From positions 1 to 8,901 of the forward strand of contig SOJG01000074.1 of assembly GCA_004375885.1 (NCBI GenBank): a stretch of 8,901 nucleotides of DNA. Reading direction: 5' to 3'. Every line of letters starts with the position of its first letter. Position 1 is the first letter of the stretch. Shown piece after piece: positions 1-6,131 of this stretch. A program made the position numbers and the translations under genes. The stretch comes from Dehalococcoidia bacterium. GTDB taxonomy: Bacteria > Chloroflexota > Dehalococcoidia > GIF9 > AB-539-J10. Below the pieces are notes generated by a model, which did not search any database, was not told the origin of the DNA, and worked only from the letters and a program-made list of their open reading frames with translations.

Positions 1-2
1 TC

Positions 3-992
3 CAGTATTTCACAGTATTCAAGGACTATCTCATCGACCTATTGCCCTTCCTGGCGATAGGGTTCCTACTGAGCGGTTTAATTCACGAATTCGTGCCCTC
101 AGATTGGGTGGAGAGACACCTTGGTGGAGCAGGAATAAGGCCCATCCTTTACTCCACCCTTGCTGGGACAATCCTCCCCATTTGCTGTTTGGGCTCCCTG
201 CCGGTGGCGGTGAGCCTGCATCAGAAGGGGGCGAGGCTAGGACCAGTTTTGGCCTTCCTGGTGGCAACGCCAGCCACCTCCATAACTGCCCTTCTGGTCA
301 CCTATGGTCTCCTGGGATTGAATTTCACTCTGTTCATCTTCTTTGCCGTGATAGCCATGGGTTTAGTCATGGGGCTGGTGGGAAACCTCATCAAGGTCGG
401 ACCTAAGGTTCTTGGTCCTCGAGAGCAACAGACTCTCGATCCAGTTTGCGGGATGAGTGTTGAAGTGGGGAAGGCGGCTAGAACAGAATATGGCGGTGAG
501 ACATACTACTTTTGCTGTTCTCATTGCCAGCAGGCCTTTGAGAGTGGGCCAGAGGGATATATAGGAGCTTATTCTCGGAATATCGCTCACCGAATAAAGC
601 ATGTGTTCAGGTATGCCTTTGTGGACATGGTCAAGGACATTGGGCCGGAGTTACTTCTGGGTGTGGCCCTGGCGGCTTTGGTGACAGCGGTGGCTCCGGT
701 CGGGCAATTCGTGGGAGCTCATTTCGGCGGGGGATTGGGGTATCTTTTTAGCCTTGGCTTTGGCCTAATTATGTATATCTGCTCGACAGCCAGCGTTCCC
801 CTGGTTCACGCCTTCGTGTCGCAGGGAATGAACATTGGCGCCGGAATGGTGCTGCTCCTGGTGGGTCCCATTACGAGTTGGGGCACTATCCTGGTTCTGA
901 GAAAGACGTTCGGTGGCAAAATTCTGGCTATCTATCTGGTGGTTGTCAGCGGGATGTCTCTACTGCTGGGCTATTGCTTTTCGCTAACATAG
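3..992 (+). CDS. Permease of the ArsP_1/DUF318 (SO_0444-like) type with internal YHS domain, putative heavy-metal exporter; 5' end missing
   Basis: This is an inner-membrane permease, cut at its start by the window edge. The frame is open from base 3, and residues before the TTG at 42 (…KDYLIDLLP) already read as the start of the first helix, so the true start is upstream and the TTG is not it. Counting from that TTG, hydrophobic segments lie near residues 2-16, 36-58, 68-90, 96-118, 203-222, 232-258, 262-283 and 293-314. The first bundle carries the family-type signature PICCLGSLPVAVSLHQKG, with a second half-site near ICSTASVPLVHAF, suggesting two related halves. Between the bundles (residues about 133-166, bases 438-539) sits a YHS domain, DPVCGM … YYFCCSHC … F, with Cys136, 158, 159 and 162, as in copper-related proteins. 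Export of copper or another soft metal is inference; substrate is unknown. It leads a co-directional gene run, 23 nt before the MOSC gene. Confidence 0.78.
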   Translation, partial: QYFTVFKDYLIDLLPFLAIGFLLSGLIHEFVPSDWVERHLGGAGIRPILYSTLAGTILPICCLGSLPVAVSLHQKGARLGPVLAFLVATPATSITALLVTYGLLGLNFTLFIFFAVIAMGLVMGLVGNLIKVGPKVLGPREQQTLDPVCGMSVEVGKAARTEYGGETYYFCCSHCQQAFESGPEGYIGAYSRNIAHRIKHVFRYAFVDMVKDIGPELLLGVALAALVTAVAPVGQFVGAHFGGGLGYLFSLGFGLIMYICSTASVPLVHAFVSQGMNIGAGMVLLLVGPITSWGTILVLRKTFGGKILAIYLVVVSGMSLLLGYCFSLT

Positions 993-1015
993 TAACTGCG
1001 GTAAAATAGTGCTCA

Positions 1016-1459
1016 ATGGCTAGAATAGTTGCTGTCTGTAAGAGTGAGGAGAAGGGTACGAGAAAGGAAGCTGTCGCTGAAGGTCTCTTTAAGGAGGGTT
1101 ATGGCCTGATTGGCGATGCCCACGCTGATTCCTCTACCCATCGACAGGTGAGCCTATTGGCGGTGGAGAGCATCGACAAGATGAGAGGGCTGGGCTTCGA
1201 GGTAGGCCCCGGGGATCTTGCGGAGAATCTTACCACCGAAGGGCTGGAAGTCGCCTCCCTGCCCGTGGGCACACAGATATCCATCGGAAAGGACGTTCTC
1301 CTTGAGGTTACCCAGATTGGCAAGGAGTGCCATAGCGGGTGTGCTATCTTTAGGCAGACCGGCAAATGTATCATGCCCAAGGAAGGGGTATTTGCCAGAG
1401 TACTCCGGGGCGGGTCTGTCCGTGTCGGAGACCAGATAGTGGTAGAGAAGAATGGATAA
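1016..1459 (+). CDS. Stand-alone MOSC domain protein (putative molybdenum-cofactor/sulfur carrier)
   Basis: A 147-residue protein made up of a single MOSC domain, the beta-barrel fold at the C-terminus of molybdenum cofactor sulfurases. Family members are thought to bind Moco or carry activated sulfur; the exact role of this small form is not established. Visible family marks are GDAHAD (33-38), HRQVSLLA (42-49), GDLAENLTTEG (66-76), LPVGT (82-86) and the C-terminal block with Cys105, Cys109 and Cys118 followed by PKEGVFARVLRGG (121-133). The three cysteines (C-x3-C-x8-C) are good candidates for a sulfur- or metal-binding site. The ATG at 1016 is chosen because MARIVAV reads straight into the first strand; no strong ribosome site precedes it, consistent with translation from an operon transcript. 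It overlaps fdhD by 8 nt, which supports a joint role in molybdoenzyme maturation. Confidence 0.9.
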   Translation: MARIVAVCKSEEKGTRKEAVAEGLFKEGYGLIGDAHADSSTHRQVSLLAVESIDKMRGLGFEVGPGDLAENLTTEGLEVASLPVGTQISIGKDVLLEVTQIGKECHSGCAIFRQTGKCIMPKEGVFARVLRGGSVRVGDQIVVEKNG

Positions 1460-2246
1460 CGGGACAGAGAGGTTCCGCATATTGAAGCTCTCTGAAAAGG
1501 GCACCAGCTGCATAGAAGATGTAGTGGCTAGAGAGTTTCCTCTCACTATCATCTTAAATAACCAGGAGCTGACAACCTTACTATGTTCCCCTACGAATCT
1601 AAGGTATTTAGCTACCGGTTTCCTTTTCTCCGAGGGCTTACTTAGGGGTAAGGACGAGATCAGAAAGATAATAGTTGATGATCGGAGAGGGGTAGTGCGG
1701 GTGGAAGCTGATAGCGATGAAGAGCTTGCCCGTGATGCTTTGGGCCGGAGGTTCATAACGTCAGGGTGTGGCCGGGGAACATCTTTCTATAGTGCAGTTG
1801 ATGTTCAAGGTCAAGCGAAAGTCGAATCCCTGCTTGAAATATCGAGGCTCGAGGTTCTAGCTCTGGTGAACGAGTTTCAACGTCGCTCCCAGATTTATAG
1901 GGCAACCGGCGGCGTTCACAGTGCTGCCCTCTGTGATACAAGGAACATCATAGTATTCAGCGAGGATATAGGAAGACATAATGCCATAGACAAAATCTTT
2001 GGCGAATGCATCGCAAATGACATAGCAACCAACGACCACATAATAGTCACCAGTGGAAGGGTGTCTTCCGAGATACTGCTCAAGGTAGCCAGAAGAAATG
2101 TGCCCGTGATTGTCTCCAAGTCTGCCCCCACTGACCTGGGGCTGAAGTTGGCTGCTGATCTGGGCGTGACCGTGGTGGGCTTCGTCAGAGGAAAGAGGAT
2201 GAATGTCTACACACATGATTGGAGGATAACGAGGGATGGGGAATAG
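1452..2246 (+). CDS. fdhD: FdhD, sulfur carrier for formate dehydrogenase maturation
   Basis: FdhD moves sulfur from a cysteine desulfurase to the bis-MGD molybdenum (or tungsten) cofactor and is needed for active formate dehydrogenase in the cytoplasm. The 264-residue length is normal. Recognisable family blocks are ATGFLFSEGLL (54-64), the loop TSGCGRGT (103-110), ATGGVHSAAL (151-160), EDIGRHNAIDK (171-181), TSGRVSSEIL (200-209) and SKSAPTDLG (222-230) with a typical C-terminal GFVRGKRMNVYTH. The sulfur-carrying loop has only Cys106: the second Cys of the E. coli CxxC motif is Gly109 here. The start ATG lies inside the end of the MOSC gene (8-nt overlap) and the 3' end overlaps nadA by 11 nt, so the three are probably translationally coupled. 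A formate dehydrogenase gene is expected elsewhere in the genome; none is in this window. Confidence 0.93.
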   Translation: MDNGTERFRILKLSEKGTSCIEDVVAREFPLTIILNNQELTTLLCSPTNLRYLATGFLFSEGLLRGKDEIRKIIVDDRRGVVRVEADSDEELARDALGRRFITSGCGRGTSFYSAVDVQGQAKVESLLEISRLEVLALVNEFQRRSQIYRATGGVHSAALCDTRNIIVFSEDIGRHNAIDKIFGECIANDIATNDHIIVTSGRVSSEILLKVARRNVPVIVSKSAPTDLGLKLAADLGVTVVGFVRGKRMNVYTHDWRITRDGE

Positions 2247-3159
2247 AGATACCGAACTAATCAAGGAAATCCTGGACCTCAAGACAAGAAGAGGGGCGGT
2301 GATCCTCGCCCATAATTATCAATTAGGCGAGATTCAAGATATAGCCGACTTCGTTGGCGATTCCCTGGAGCTGAGTCAAAGGGCGGCTGAGACCGGTGCT
2401 AGTGTAATCGTGTTCTGCGGAGTCCACTTCATGGCGGAAACCGCCTCGATCCTTTGTCCAGATAAGGTGGTCCTGCTTCCTGATATGAATGCTGGCTGCC
2501 CCATGGCGGATATGATTACCCCTGATCGCTTGCGGGAGAAGAAGAAGGAACATCCCCGGGCAGCAGTGGTCTGCTACATCAATTCCTCGGCCGAAGTCAA
2601 AGCAGAGTCAGATATCTGCTGCACCTCCGCGAATGCAGTCGGGATCATAGAAAGCCTGGATGCTCAGGAGATATTATTCGTCCCTGACCAGTATCTAGGG
2701 CTTTATGTCTCGGCCAGGACCGGAAAAGAGATGATCCTTTGGCCCGGCTTTTGCCCCACCCATGTCAGGATAACGCCTGAGAGGATGGAGGAATTGAGGC
2801 AGGAATATCCGCAAGCTAAGATTGTAGTTCATCCAGAGTGCAGGCCGGAGGTCATCGCCCTTGCCGATGAAGTGCTCAGCACCGGCGGGATGCTTAGATA
2901 TGCTCGAAGAGAAGGTGTCAGAGAGATGATTGTGGGCACAGAGGTGGGCATAATATACCGGCTGAGAAAGGAGAATCCCGGCAAGAGATTCATTCCTGTT
3001 TCCGAGCAGGCAATCTGCCCTAATATGAAATTGATTACCCTGGAGAAGGTCTTGTGGTCTTTGGAGGAGATGAATCCTGAGGTGAAGGTTGCCGAGCGAA
3101 TTCGGCTCGGGGCAAAGGCGGCTGTGGATAGGATGCTCAGGATAGGTCCGAAACGATGA
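2236..3159 (+). CDS. nadA: NadA, quinolinate synthase
   Basis: NadA condenses iminoaspartate with dihydroxyacetone phosphate to quinolinate, the precursor of NAD, using an oxygen-sensitive 4Fe-4S cluster. The 307-residue length matches the short, anaerobe-type NadA. The three cluster cysteines are all present: Cys88 in MNAGCPMAD, Cys173 in WPGFCPTH and Cys261 in AICPNMK. Other family marks are LAHNYQ (24-29) near the N-terminus, DSLELS, FVPDQYLG (148-155), VVHPEC (197-202) and GTEVGI (234-239). The start ATG at 2236 has a good ribosome site, GGAGG at 2221-2225, inside the end of fdhD. The stop overlaps the cutA start as ATGA. Neither nadB (aspartate oxidase) nor nadC is in the window, so the iminoaspartate source cannot be told from here. 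Confidence 0.96.
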   Translation: MGNRDTELIKEILDLKTRRGAVILAHNYQLGEIQDIADFVGDSLELSQRAAETGASVIVFCGVHFMAETASILCPDKVVLLPDMNAGCPMADMITPDRLREKKKEHPRAAVVCYINSSAEVKAESDICCTSANAVGIIESLDAQEILFVPDQYLGLYVSARTGKEMILWPGFCPTHVRITPERMEELRQEYPQAKIVVHPECRPEVIALADEVLSTGGMLRYARREGVREMIVGTEVGIIYRLRKENPGKRFIPVSEQAICPNMKLITLEKVLWSLEEMNPEVKVAERIRLGAKAAVDRMLRIGPKR

Positions 3160-3479
3160 AAGCAGCAGGGGGGATAGTCGTCTTTATTACTGTCAGCGGC
3201 GAGGCAGAAGCCCGTAAGATTGCTGAAATGCTGGTCAATGGGAAGAAGGCCGCCTGCGTAAACATCGTGCCCAGGGTGGATTCGCTTTTCCGCTGGGAAG
3301 GCAAGCTTGATGCGGCTCGGGAGAGCCTCTTGATGGTCAAGACGAGAGCAGCTCTGTTTCCTGAAATAGCTGAACTGGTGAAGCGAGTGCATACTTATGA
3401 AGTACCCGAGATCATCGCGCTGCCTATCGTTGCCGGCAGTGAGGACTACCTCAACTGGCTAGACATCGCCTGCCAATAG
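3156..3479 (+). CDS. cutA: CutA1 family protein (divalent-cation tolerance type)
   Basis: A small, 107-residue cytoplasmic protein of the CutA1 family, which forms very stable trimers with a PII-like ferredoxin fold. E. coli cutA was named for copper tolerance, but the true function is unresolved; copper binding and signalling roles have been proposed. Family marks are VVFITVS (8-14), KKAACVNIVP (30-39), the RWEGKL stretch (46-51), LLMVKT (58-63), and HTYEVPEIIALPI (79-91) followed by YLNWL (98-102). Cys34 is in the conserved ACVN position. Length and start fit the family exactly. The ATG overlaps the nadA stop by 4 nt (ATGA), so translation is probably coupled. A metal-related role would match the permease at the head of the run, but that link is inference. 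Confidence 0.95.
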   Translation: MKAAGGIVVFITVSGEAEARKIAEMLVNGKKAACVNIVPRVDSLFRWEGKLDAARESLLMVKTRAALFPEIAELVKRVHTYEVPEIIALPIVAGSEDYLNWLDIACQ

Positions 3480-3487
3480 AGATATAC

Positions 3488-3522
3488 TAGCTGGCACGTC
3501 TTCAGACCTGCCGCTCAAGCTA
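3488..3522 (+). promoter_or_regulatory. Nested stem-loop in the cutA-thi4 gap
   Basis: The 58-nt gap before thi4 can fold into one extended hairpin. TAGCT (3488-3492) pairs with AGCTA (3518-3522), GGCA (3493-3496) with TGCC (3509-3512), and GTC (3498-3500) with GAC (3505-3507) around a TTCA tetraloop; a C/C mismatch and a 5-nt bulge (3513-3517) interrupt it. No T-run follows, so it is not a classical intrinsic terminator. It ends 2 nt before the thi4 ribosome site. An RNA processing or stability element, or a translational control element, is possible. It is too short for a TPP riboswitch. Confidence 0.5.
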
Positions 3523-3524
3523 CT

Positions 3525-3532
3525 AAGGGGAG
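3525..3532 (+). promoter_or_regulatory. Ribosome binding site of thi4, favouring the GTG start
   Basis: AAGGGGAG is the only purine-rich site before thi4. It lies 5 nt before the GTG at 3538 and 11 nt before the ATG at 3544. The spacing fits the GTG better, although the ATG two codons later would change the protein by only two residues. Confidence 0.55.
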
Positions 3533-3537
3533 ATTAA

Positions 3538-4329
3538 GTGAAAATGGACGAAGTTGTCATTTCCCGGGCCATTATTGAAAGCTACATGAAGGACTTCATG
3601 GAAGCGATGGAGGTGGATGTTGCTATAGCTGGGGCGGGACCAGCCGGGCTTGTTACCGCGTACTACCTGGCCAAAGACGGAATTAGGACGGTAGTATTTG
3701 AAAGGCAGCTTCGTGTCGGTGGCGGCATGCCTGGCGGAGCGATGATGTTTAACCACATCGTGCTTCAGGAAGAGGGCAAACGGATATTGGATGAGTTTGA
3801 CGTTTCGGCCAGAGAATACGAAAAGGGATACTATGTCGCCAGTTCGTTGGAAGCCATTTCAGCCATCTGCTTGAAGGCCATAAAAGCGGGGGCCAAGATA
3901 TTCAATTTAGTTAGCGTTGAAGATGTGATGATTCGAGAAGATGACAGGATAGCCGGACTTGTTCTCAATTGGAGCGCTGTTTCCTGGTCGAAGCTTCATG
4001 TGGACCCCCTAACTGTCAGGTGCAAGGTAGCTGTAGATGCCACAGGACATAGCGCTGAAGTCTGCGGCATCGTGGCGCGGAAGATAGGTCCGAAGCTAGG
4101 AACGAAGACGGGGGATGTGATGGGGGAGGGGGCCATGTGGGCCGAGAAAGGGGAAAGACAGATTCTGGAAAACACCAGGGAAGTCTGTCCGGGTCTAGTG
4201 GTCGCTGGTATGACAGCGAACGCCGTCTTCGGTTCGCCGAGGATGGGAGCTATTTTTGGTGGCATGCTAATGTCTGGCAAGAAGGCTGCTCAGATAGCTA
4301 AGGAATTGCTCAGGCAAAGCTCTAGCTAG
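3538..4329 (+). CDS. thi4: Thi4 family sulfide-dependent thiazole synthase (ribulose-1,5-bisphosphate-type ADP-thiazole synthase)
   Basis: This enzyme builds the thiazole half of thiamin from NAD and glycine. Two mechanisms exist in the family: eukaryotic-type enzymes give up their own active-site Cys, while archaeal-type ones carry His there and use free sulfide with Fe(II), turning over repeatedly. Here the site reads LHVDPLT (153-159) with His154 where the suicide enzymes have Cys before MDP, so the catalytic, sulfide-using type is predicted. Other marks are the FAD/NAD-fold GAGPAG (32-37), Glu55 ending the second strand, GGGMPGGAMMFN (61-72), DATGH (167-171) and GSPRMGAIFGGMLMSG (232-247). 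The 263-residue length is typical. Start is the GTG at 3538, with an ATG at 3544 as alternative. No other thiamin gene lies nearby, and the 58-nt gap before it is too short for a TPP riboswitch. Confidence 0.94.
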   Translation: MKMDEVVISRAIIESYMKDFMEAMEVDVAIAGAGPAGLVTAYYLAKDGIRTVVFERQLRVGGGMPGGAMMFNHIVLQEEGKRILDEFDVSAREYEKGYYVASSLEAISAICLKAIKAGAKIFNLVSVEDVMIREDDRIAGLVLNWSAVSWSKLHVDPLTVRCKVAVDATGHSAEVCGIVARKIGPKLGTKTGDVMGEGAMWAEKGERQILENTREVCPGLVVAGMTANAVFGSPRMGAIFGGMLMSGKKAAQIAKELLRQSSS

Positions 4330-4356
4330 ACGAACAATGTGGCCTCTAGATCCTCT

Positions 4357-4373
4357 TCCTCTCAAGTAGAGGA
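4357..4373 (+). other. Small hairpin in the thi4-pyrD gap
   Basis: TCCTCT (4357-4362) and AGAGGA (4368-4373) form a perfect 6-bp stem around the loop CAAGT. An upstream copy of the left arm, ATCCTCT at 4350-4356, could pair with the same right arm (AGAGGAT, 4368-4374) instead. No T-run follows, so a terminator is unlikely; it may be an mRNA stability element or chance. Confidence 0.35.
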
Positions 4374-4399
4374 TTACTGCAGCGGTGAAGTTCTAATCA

Positions 4400-5341
4400 A
4401 TGAGCGACTCGCCTGACCTCAGCGTGCAATTGGCCCCCCGGCATCCTAAAGGACTCGTTCTGACCAATCCCGTGATGATAGCCGCTGGCATAGCTGGCTA
4501 TGGCGTAGAGTACGGCGAGATCTCTGACATACAGAAGCTGGGCGCTATTGTCTGCAAAGGGACTACTCTTAGGCCTAAGAAGGGCAATGCGCAGCCACGA
4601 CTGGTGGAAACTGCCAGTGGTCTGCTCAATTCGGTGGGCCTGGAAAACGTTGGTGTTGACGCCCTGATTGCAGAGAAAGCGCCTGTATGGGCAGGATGGA
4701 GGGTTCCGGTCATTGTTAACGTCGCCGGGGAAACGATCAGCGAATATGTGGCTGTGTCACGCAGATTGGAGGGCGTGCCCGGAATAAGCGCCGTTGAGCT
4801 GAACATCAGTTGCCCCAATGTTGCCGCAGGGGGGATGGAATTCGGCACACATCCCGAGCTTGCCGCGCGGGTAACGTCAGCGGTTAAATCTGCTACCAGC
4901 TTACCGGTTATCGTTAAGCTGAGTCCCAACGTAACCGATATCAAGGAAATCGCTCTAGCTGTAGCAGGAGCTGGAGCTGATGCCATATCGCTGATCAACA
5001 CGCTCAAAGGGATGGCTATTGATATAGACCAGAGGAGGCCTAGCCTGGGCAATATTGTAGGCGGGCTTTCGGGTCCCGCTATCAAGCCTGTGGCTCTCTA
5101 TATGGTATTCGAGGCCGCCAGGGCGGTGCGCATCCCATTGATAGGGTGTGGTGGCATTACCTGTGCCGAGGATGCCCTGGAGTTCATTATGGCCGGAGCT
5201 ACTGCTGTACAGATCGCCACAGCCAGCCTGACCGATCCACGATCCGGTCTCAATGTACTGGAAGGAATAGAGAGCTACATGAGGCGGAATGGGGTTCATA
5301 GCCTGACTGACCTCATCGGTATTGCTTTGGCTGGTTCCTGA
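4400..5341 (+). CDS. pyrD: Dihydroorotate dehydrogenase, class 1B catalytic subunit
   Basis: PyrD oxidises dihydroorotate to orotate in pyrimidine synthesis, in the cytoplasm, with FMN. The catalytic base is Cys138 in LNISCPNV (134-141), which marks class 1 (class 2 membrane enzymes use Ser). Further FMN and substrate marks are VCKGTT with Lys53, GLLNSVGLENVG (74-85), IVKLSPNV (171-178), the GGLSGPA loop (221-227) and IGCGGI (248-253). The 313-residue length and overall pattern fit class 1B, which normally works with the Fe-S/FAD subunit PyrK and NAD; no pyrK lies next to it here. The ATG at 4400 follows a modest ribosome site, GGTGAAG at 4384-4390. It is the last gene of the plus-strand run, 70 nt after thi4, and faces the mcm operon tail to tail. 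Confidence 0.95.
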   Translation: MSDSPDLSVQLAPRHPKGLVLTNPVMIAAGIAGYGVEYGEISDIQKLGAIVCKGTTLRPKKGNAQPRLVETASGLLNSVGLENVGVDALIAEKAPVWAGWRVPVIVNVAGETISEYVAVSRRLEGVPGISAVELNISCPNVAAGGMEFGTHPELAARVTSAVKSATSLPVIVKLSPNVTDIKEIALAVAGAGADAISLINTLKGMAIDIDQRRPSLGNIVGGLSGPAIKPVALYMVFEAARAVRIPLIGCGGITCAEDALEFIMAGATAVQIATASLTDPRSGLNVLEGIESYMRRNGVHSLTDLIGIALAGS

Positions 5342-5718
5342 CAGGGTCTTACCAGCCGCATTGGAAACTCCCAGGTTCCGGGCTAGAGCCCCAGGATTCG
5401 AAGCCTGAAACCGCGCCGAGCTCAATCGTGAGGGAAGGATTTCCTTAACGCCTGGAACAGCGCGGCAGAAGCCCGGCAAAGTAGGCAACTAGAGGGATGC
5501 TCCTTCGGTCGTGAGAGTGAAGCACTCCCGGCCCTGTCAAACGGATTGCGTCTGAAGCGGAGATTTGGAGCGGGAATTCCTTTGGCGCTCGCATTTCTGG
5601 ACGCTTGATCTGGCCAATAGGGACGCCACTCACCGATCGCAGCGTCATGGAAGTGGGGACAACAGATTTGCCTTCTCTTTACTTAGGTAATAAACCTGTC
5701 AATCTGGGCTCGCTTTGT
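5342..5718. other. Gene-free region between converging pyrD and mcmA2, with several small inverted repeats
   Basis: I see no supportable gene in these 377 nt; open frames on both strands are short and lack family features. Visible structure includes GGGCTAGAGCCC (5380-5391), a 6-bp stem with loop GGAT at 5431-5446, GAGTG-AAG-CACTC (5515-5527), and GAGCG (5568-5572) with CGCTC (5586-5590) around the palindrome GGAATTCC (5573-5580). None is followed by a clear T-run on either strand, so a textbook bidirectional terminator is not evident although termination is expected here. It may be a decayed gene, a dispersed repeat or a structured RNA. Confidence 0.5.
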
Positions 5719-6117
5719 TTATCTGGCTACTTCGTGCTGGATGAAGCTGATAATGTCTTCTGTCGAAGTGCCCGGGCCAAAAATGGCTCTTATGCCCATC
5801 TGCTGTAAGGAGGGGATATCATCCTCGGGTATTATGCCGCCAGCGATAACCAACGCATCTTCTCTTCCCTTTTTCCTCAATCCTTCTATGACCGGGGGAA
5901 AGAGCTCTAGGTGAGCCCCGGACAAGATGCTCAACCCTACAACATCTACGTCCTCCTGGATAGCTGCCTCCACAATCATATCGGGAGTCTGCCGGATACC
6001 GGTATAGATTACCTCCATGCCGGCATCCCGTAGAGCTCTAGCCACCACTTTGGCACCCCGGTCATGCCCATCCAGACCGGGCTTGGCCAGCAGAACACGA
6101 ATCCTATCTTTGGTCAT
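5719..6117 (-). CDS. mcmA2: Methylmalonyl-CoA mutase, small B12-binding subunit
   Basis: This is the cobalamin-binding half of a split methylmalonyl-CoA mutase. It binds adenosylcobalamin and pairs with the large subunit encoded two genes upstream. From the ATG at 6117 it is 132 residues long, the usual size for a free B12 domain. It shows the lower-axial-ligand motif DGHDRG after LLAKPGL near the N-terminus (His replaces the benzimidazole), then GLSILSGAH in the middle and the AGGIIP loop, ending with FGPGTSTEDI. An in-frame TTG at 6147 would add ten residues and overlap mce by 16 nt, but the ATG has a good ribosome site 8 nt before it and the product then starts MTKDRIRVLLAKPG, as usual for the family. 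The gap to mce is 14 nt, so it is the third gene of the operon. The G-protein chaperone (MeaB) often found beside mutase genes is not in this window. Confidence 0.94.
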   Translation of the reverse strand: MTKDRIRVLLAKPGLDGHDRGAKVVARALRDAGMEVIYTGIRQTPDMIVEAAIQEDVDVVGLSILSGAHLELFPPVIEGLRKKGREDALVIAGGIIPEDDIPSLQQMGIRAIFGPGTSTEDIISFIQHEVAR

Positions 6118-6125
6118 AGTTCGAT

Positions 6126-6131
6126 CCCTCT
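6126..6131 (-). promoter_or_regulatory. Ribosome binding site that sets the mcmA2 start
   Basis: On the minus strand AGAGGG lies 8 nt before the ATG at 6117. The competing TTG at 6147 has no purine-rich site before it (the preceding bases read …TTGAGCT), so the ATG is preferred. Confidence 0.65.

Noticed and set aside
1154..1756. Long minus-strand open frame opposite MOSC and fdhD
   Set aside because: It is the antisense shadow of two clearly recognised plus-strand genes and shows no family features of its own.
3480..3537. TPP riboswitch before thi4
   Set aside because: The gap is 58 nt, shorter than the element, and shows none of its conserved CTGAGA-type core; it holds a simple stem-loop instead.
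4498..5085. 195-codon minus-strand open frame opposite pyrD
   Set aside because: Antisense shadow of pyrD, Ser/Thr/Pro-rich with no recognisable motif.
5385..5410. TTCGAA-containing stretch (minus strand GGCTTCGAATCC) resembling the T-arm of a tRNA
   Set aside because: The stem around it gives an 8-nt loop instead of 7, and no acceptor, D-arm or anticodon arm can be placed around it.
5445..5648. 67-codon minus-strand open frame in the pyrD-mcmA2 gap
   Set aside because: No recognisable family, no ribosome site and a composition typical of non-coding frames; not enough to call a gene.
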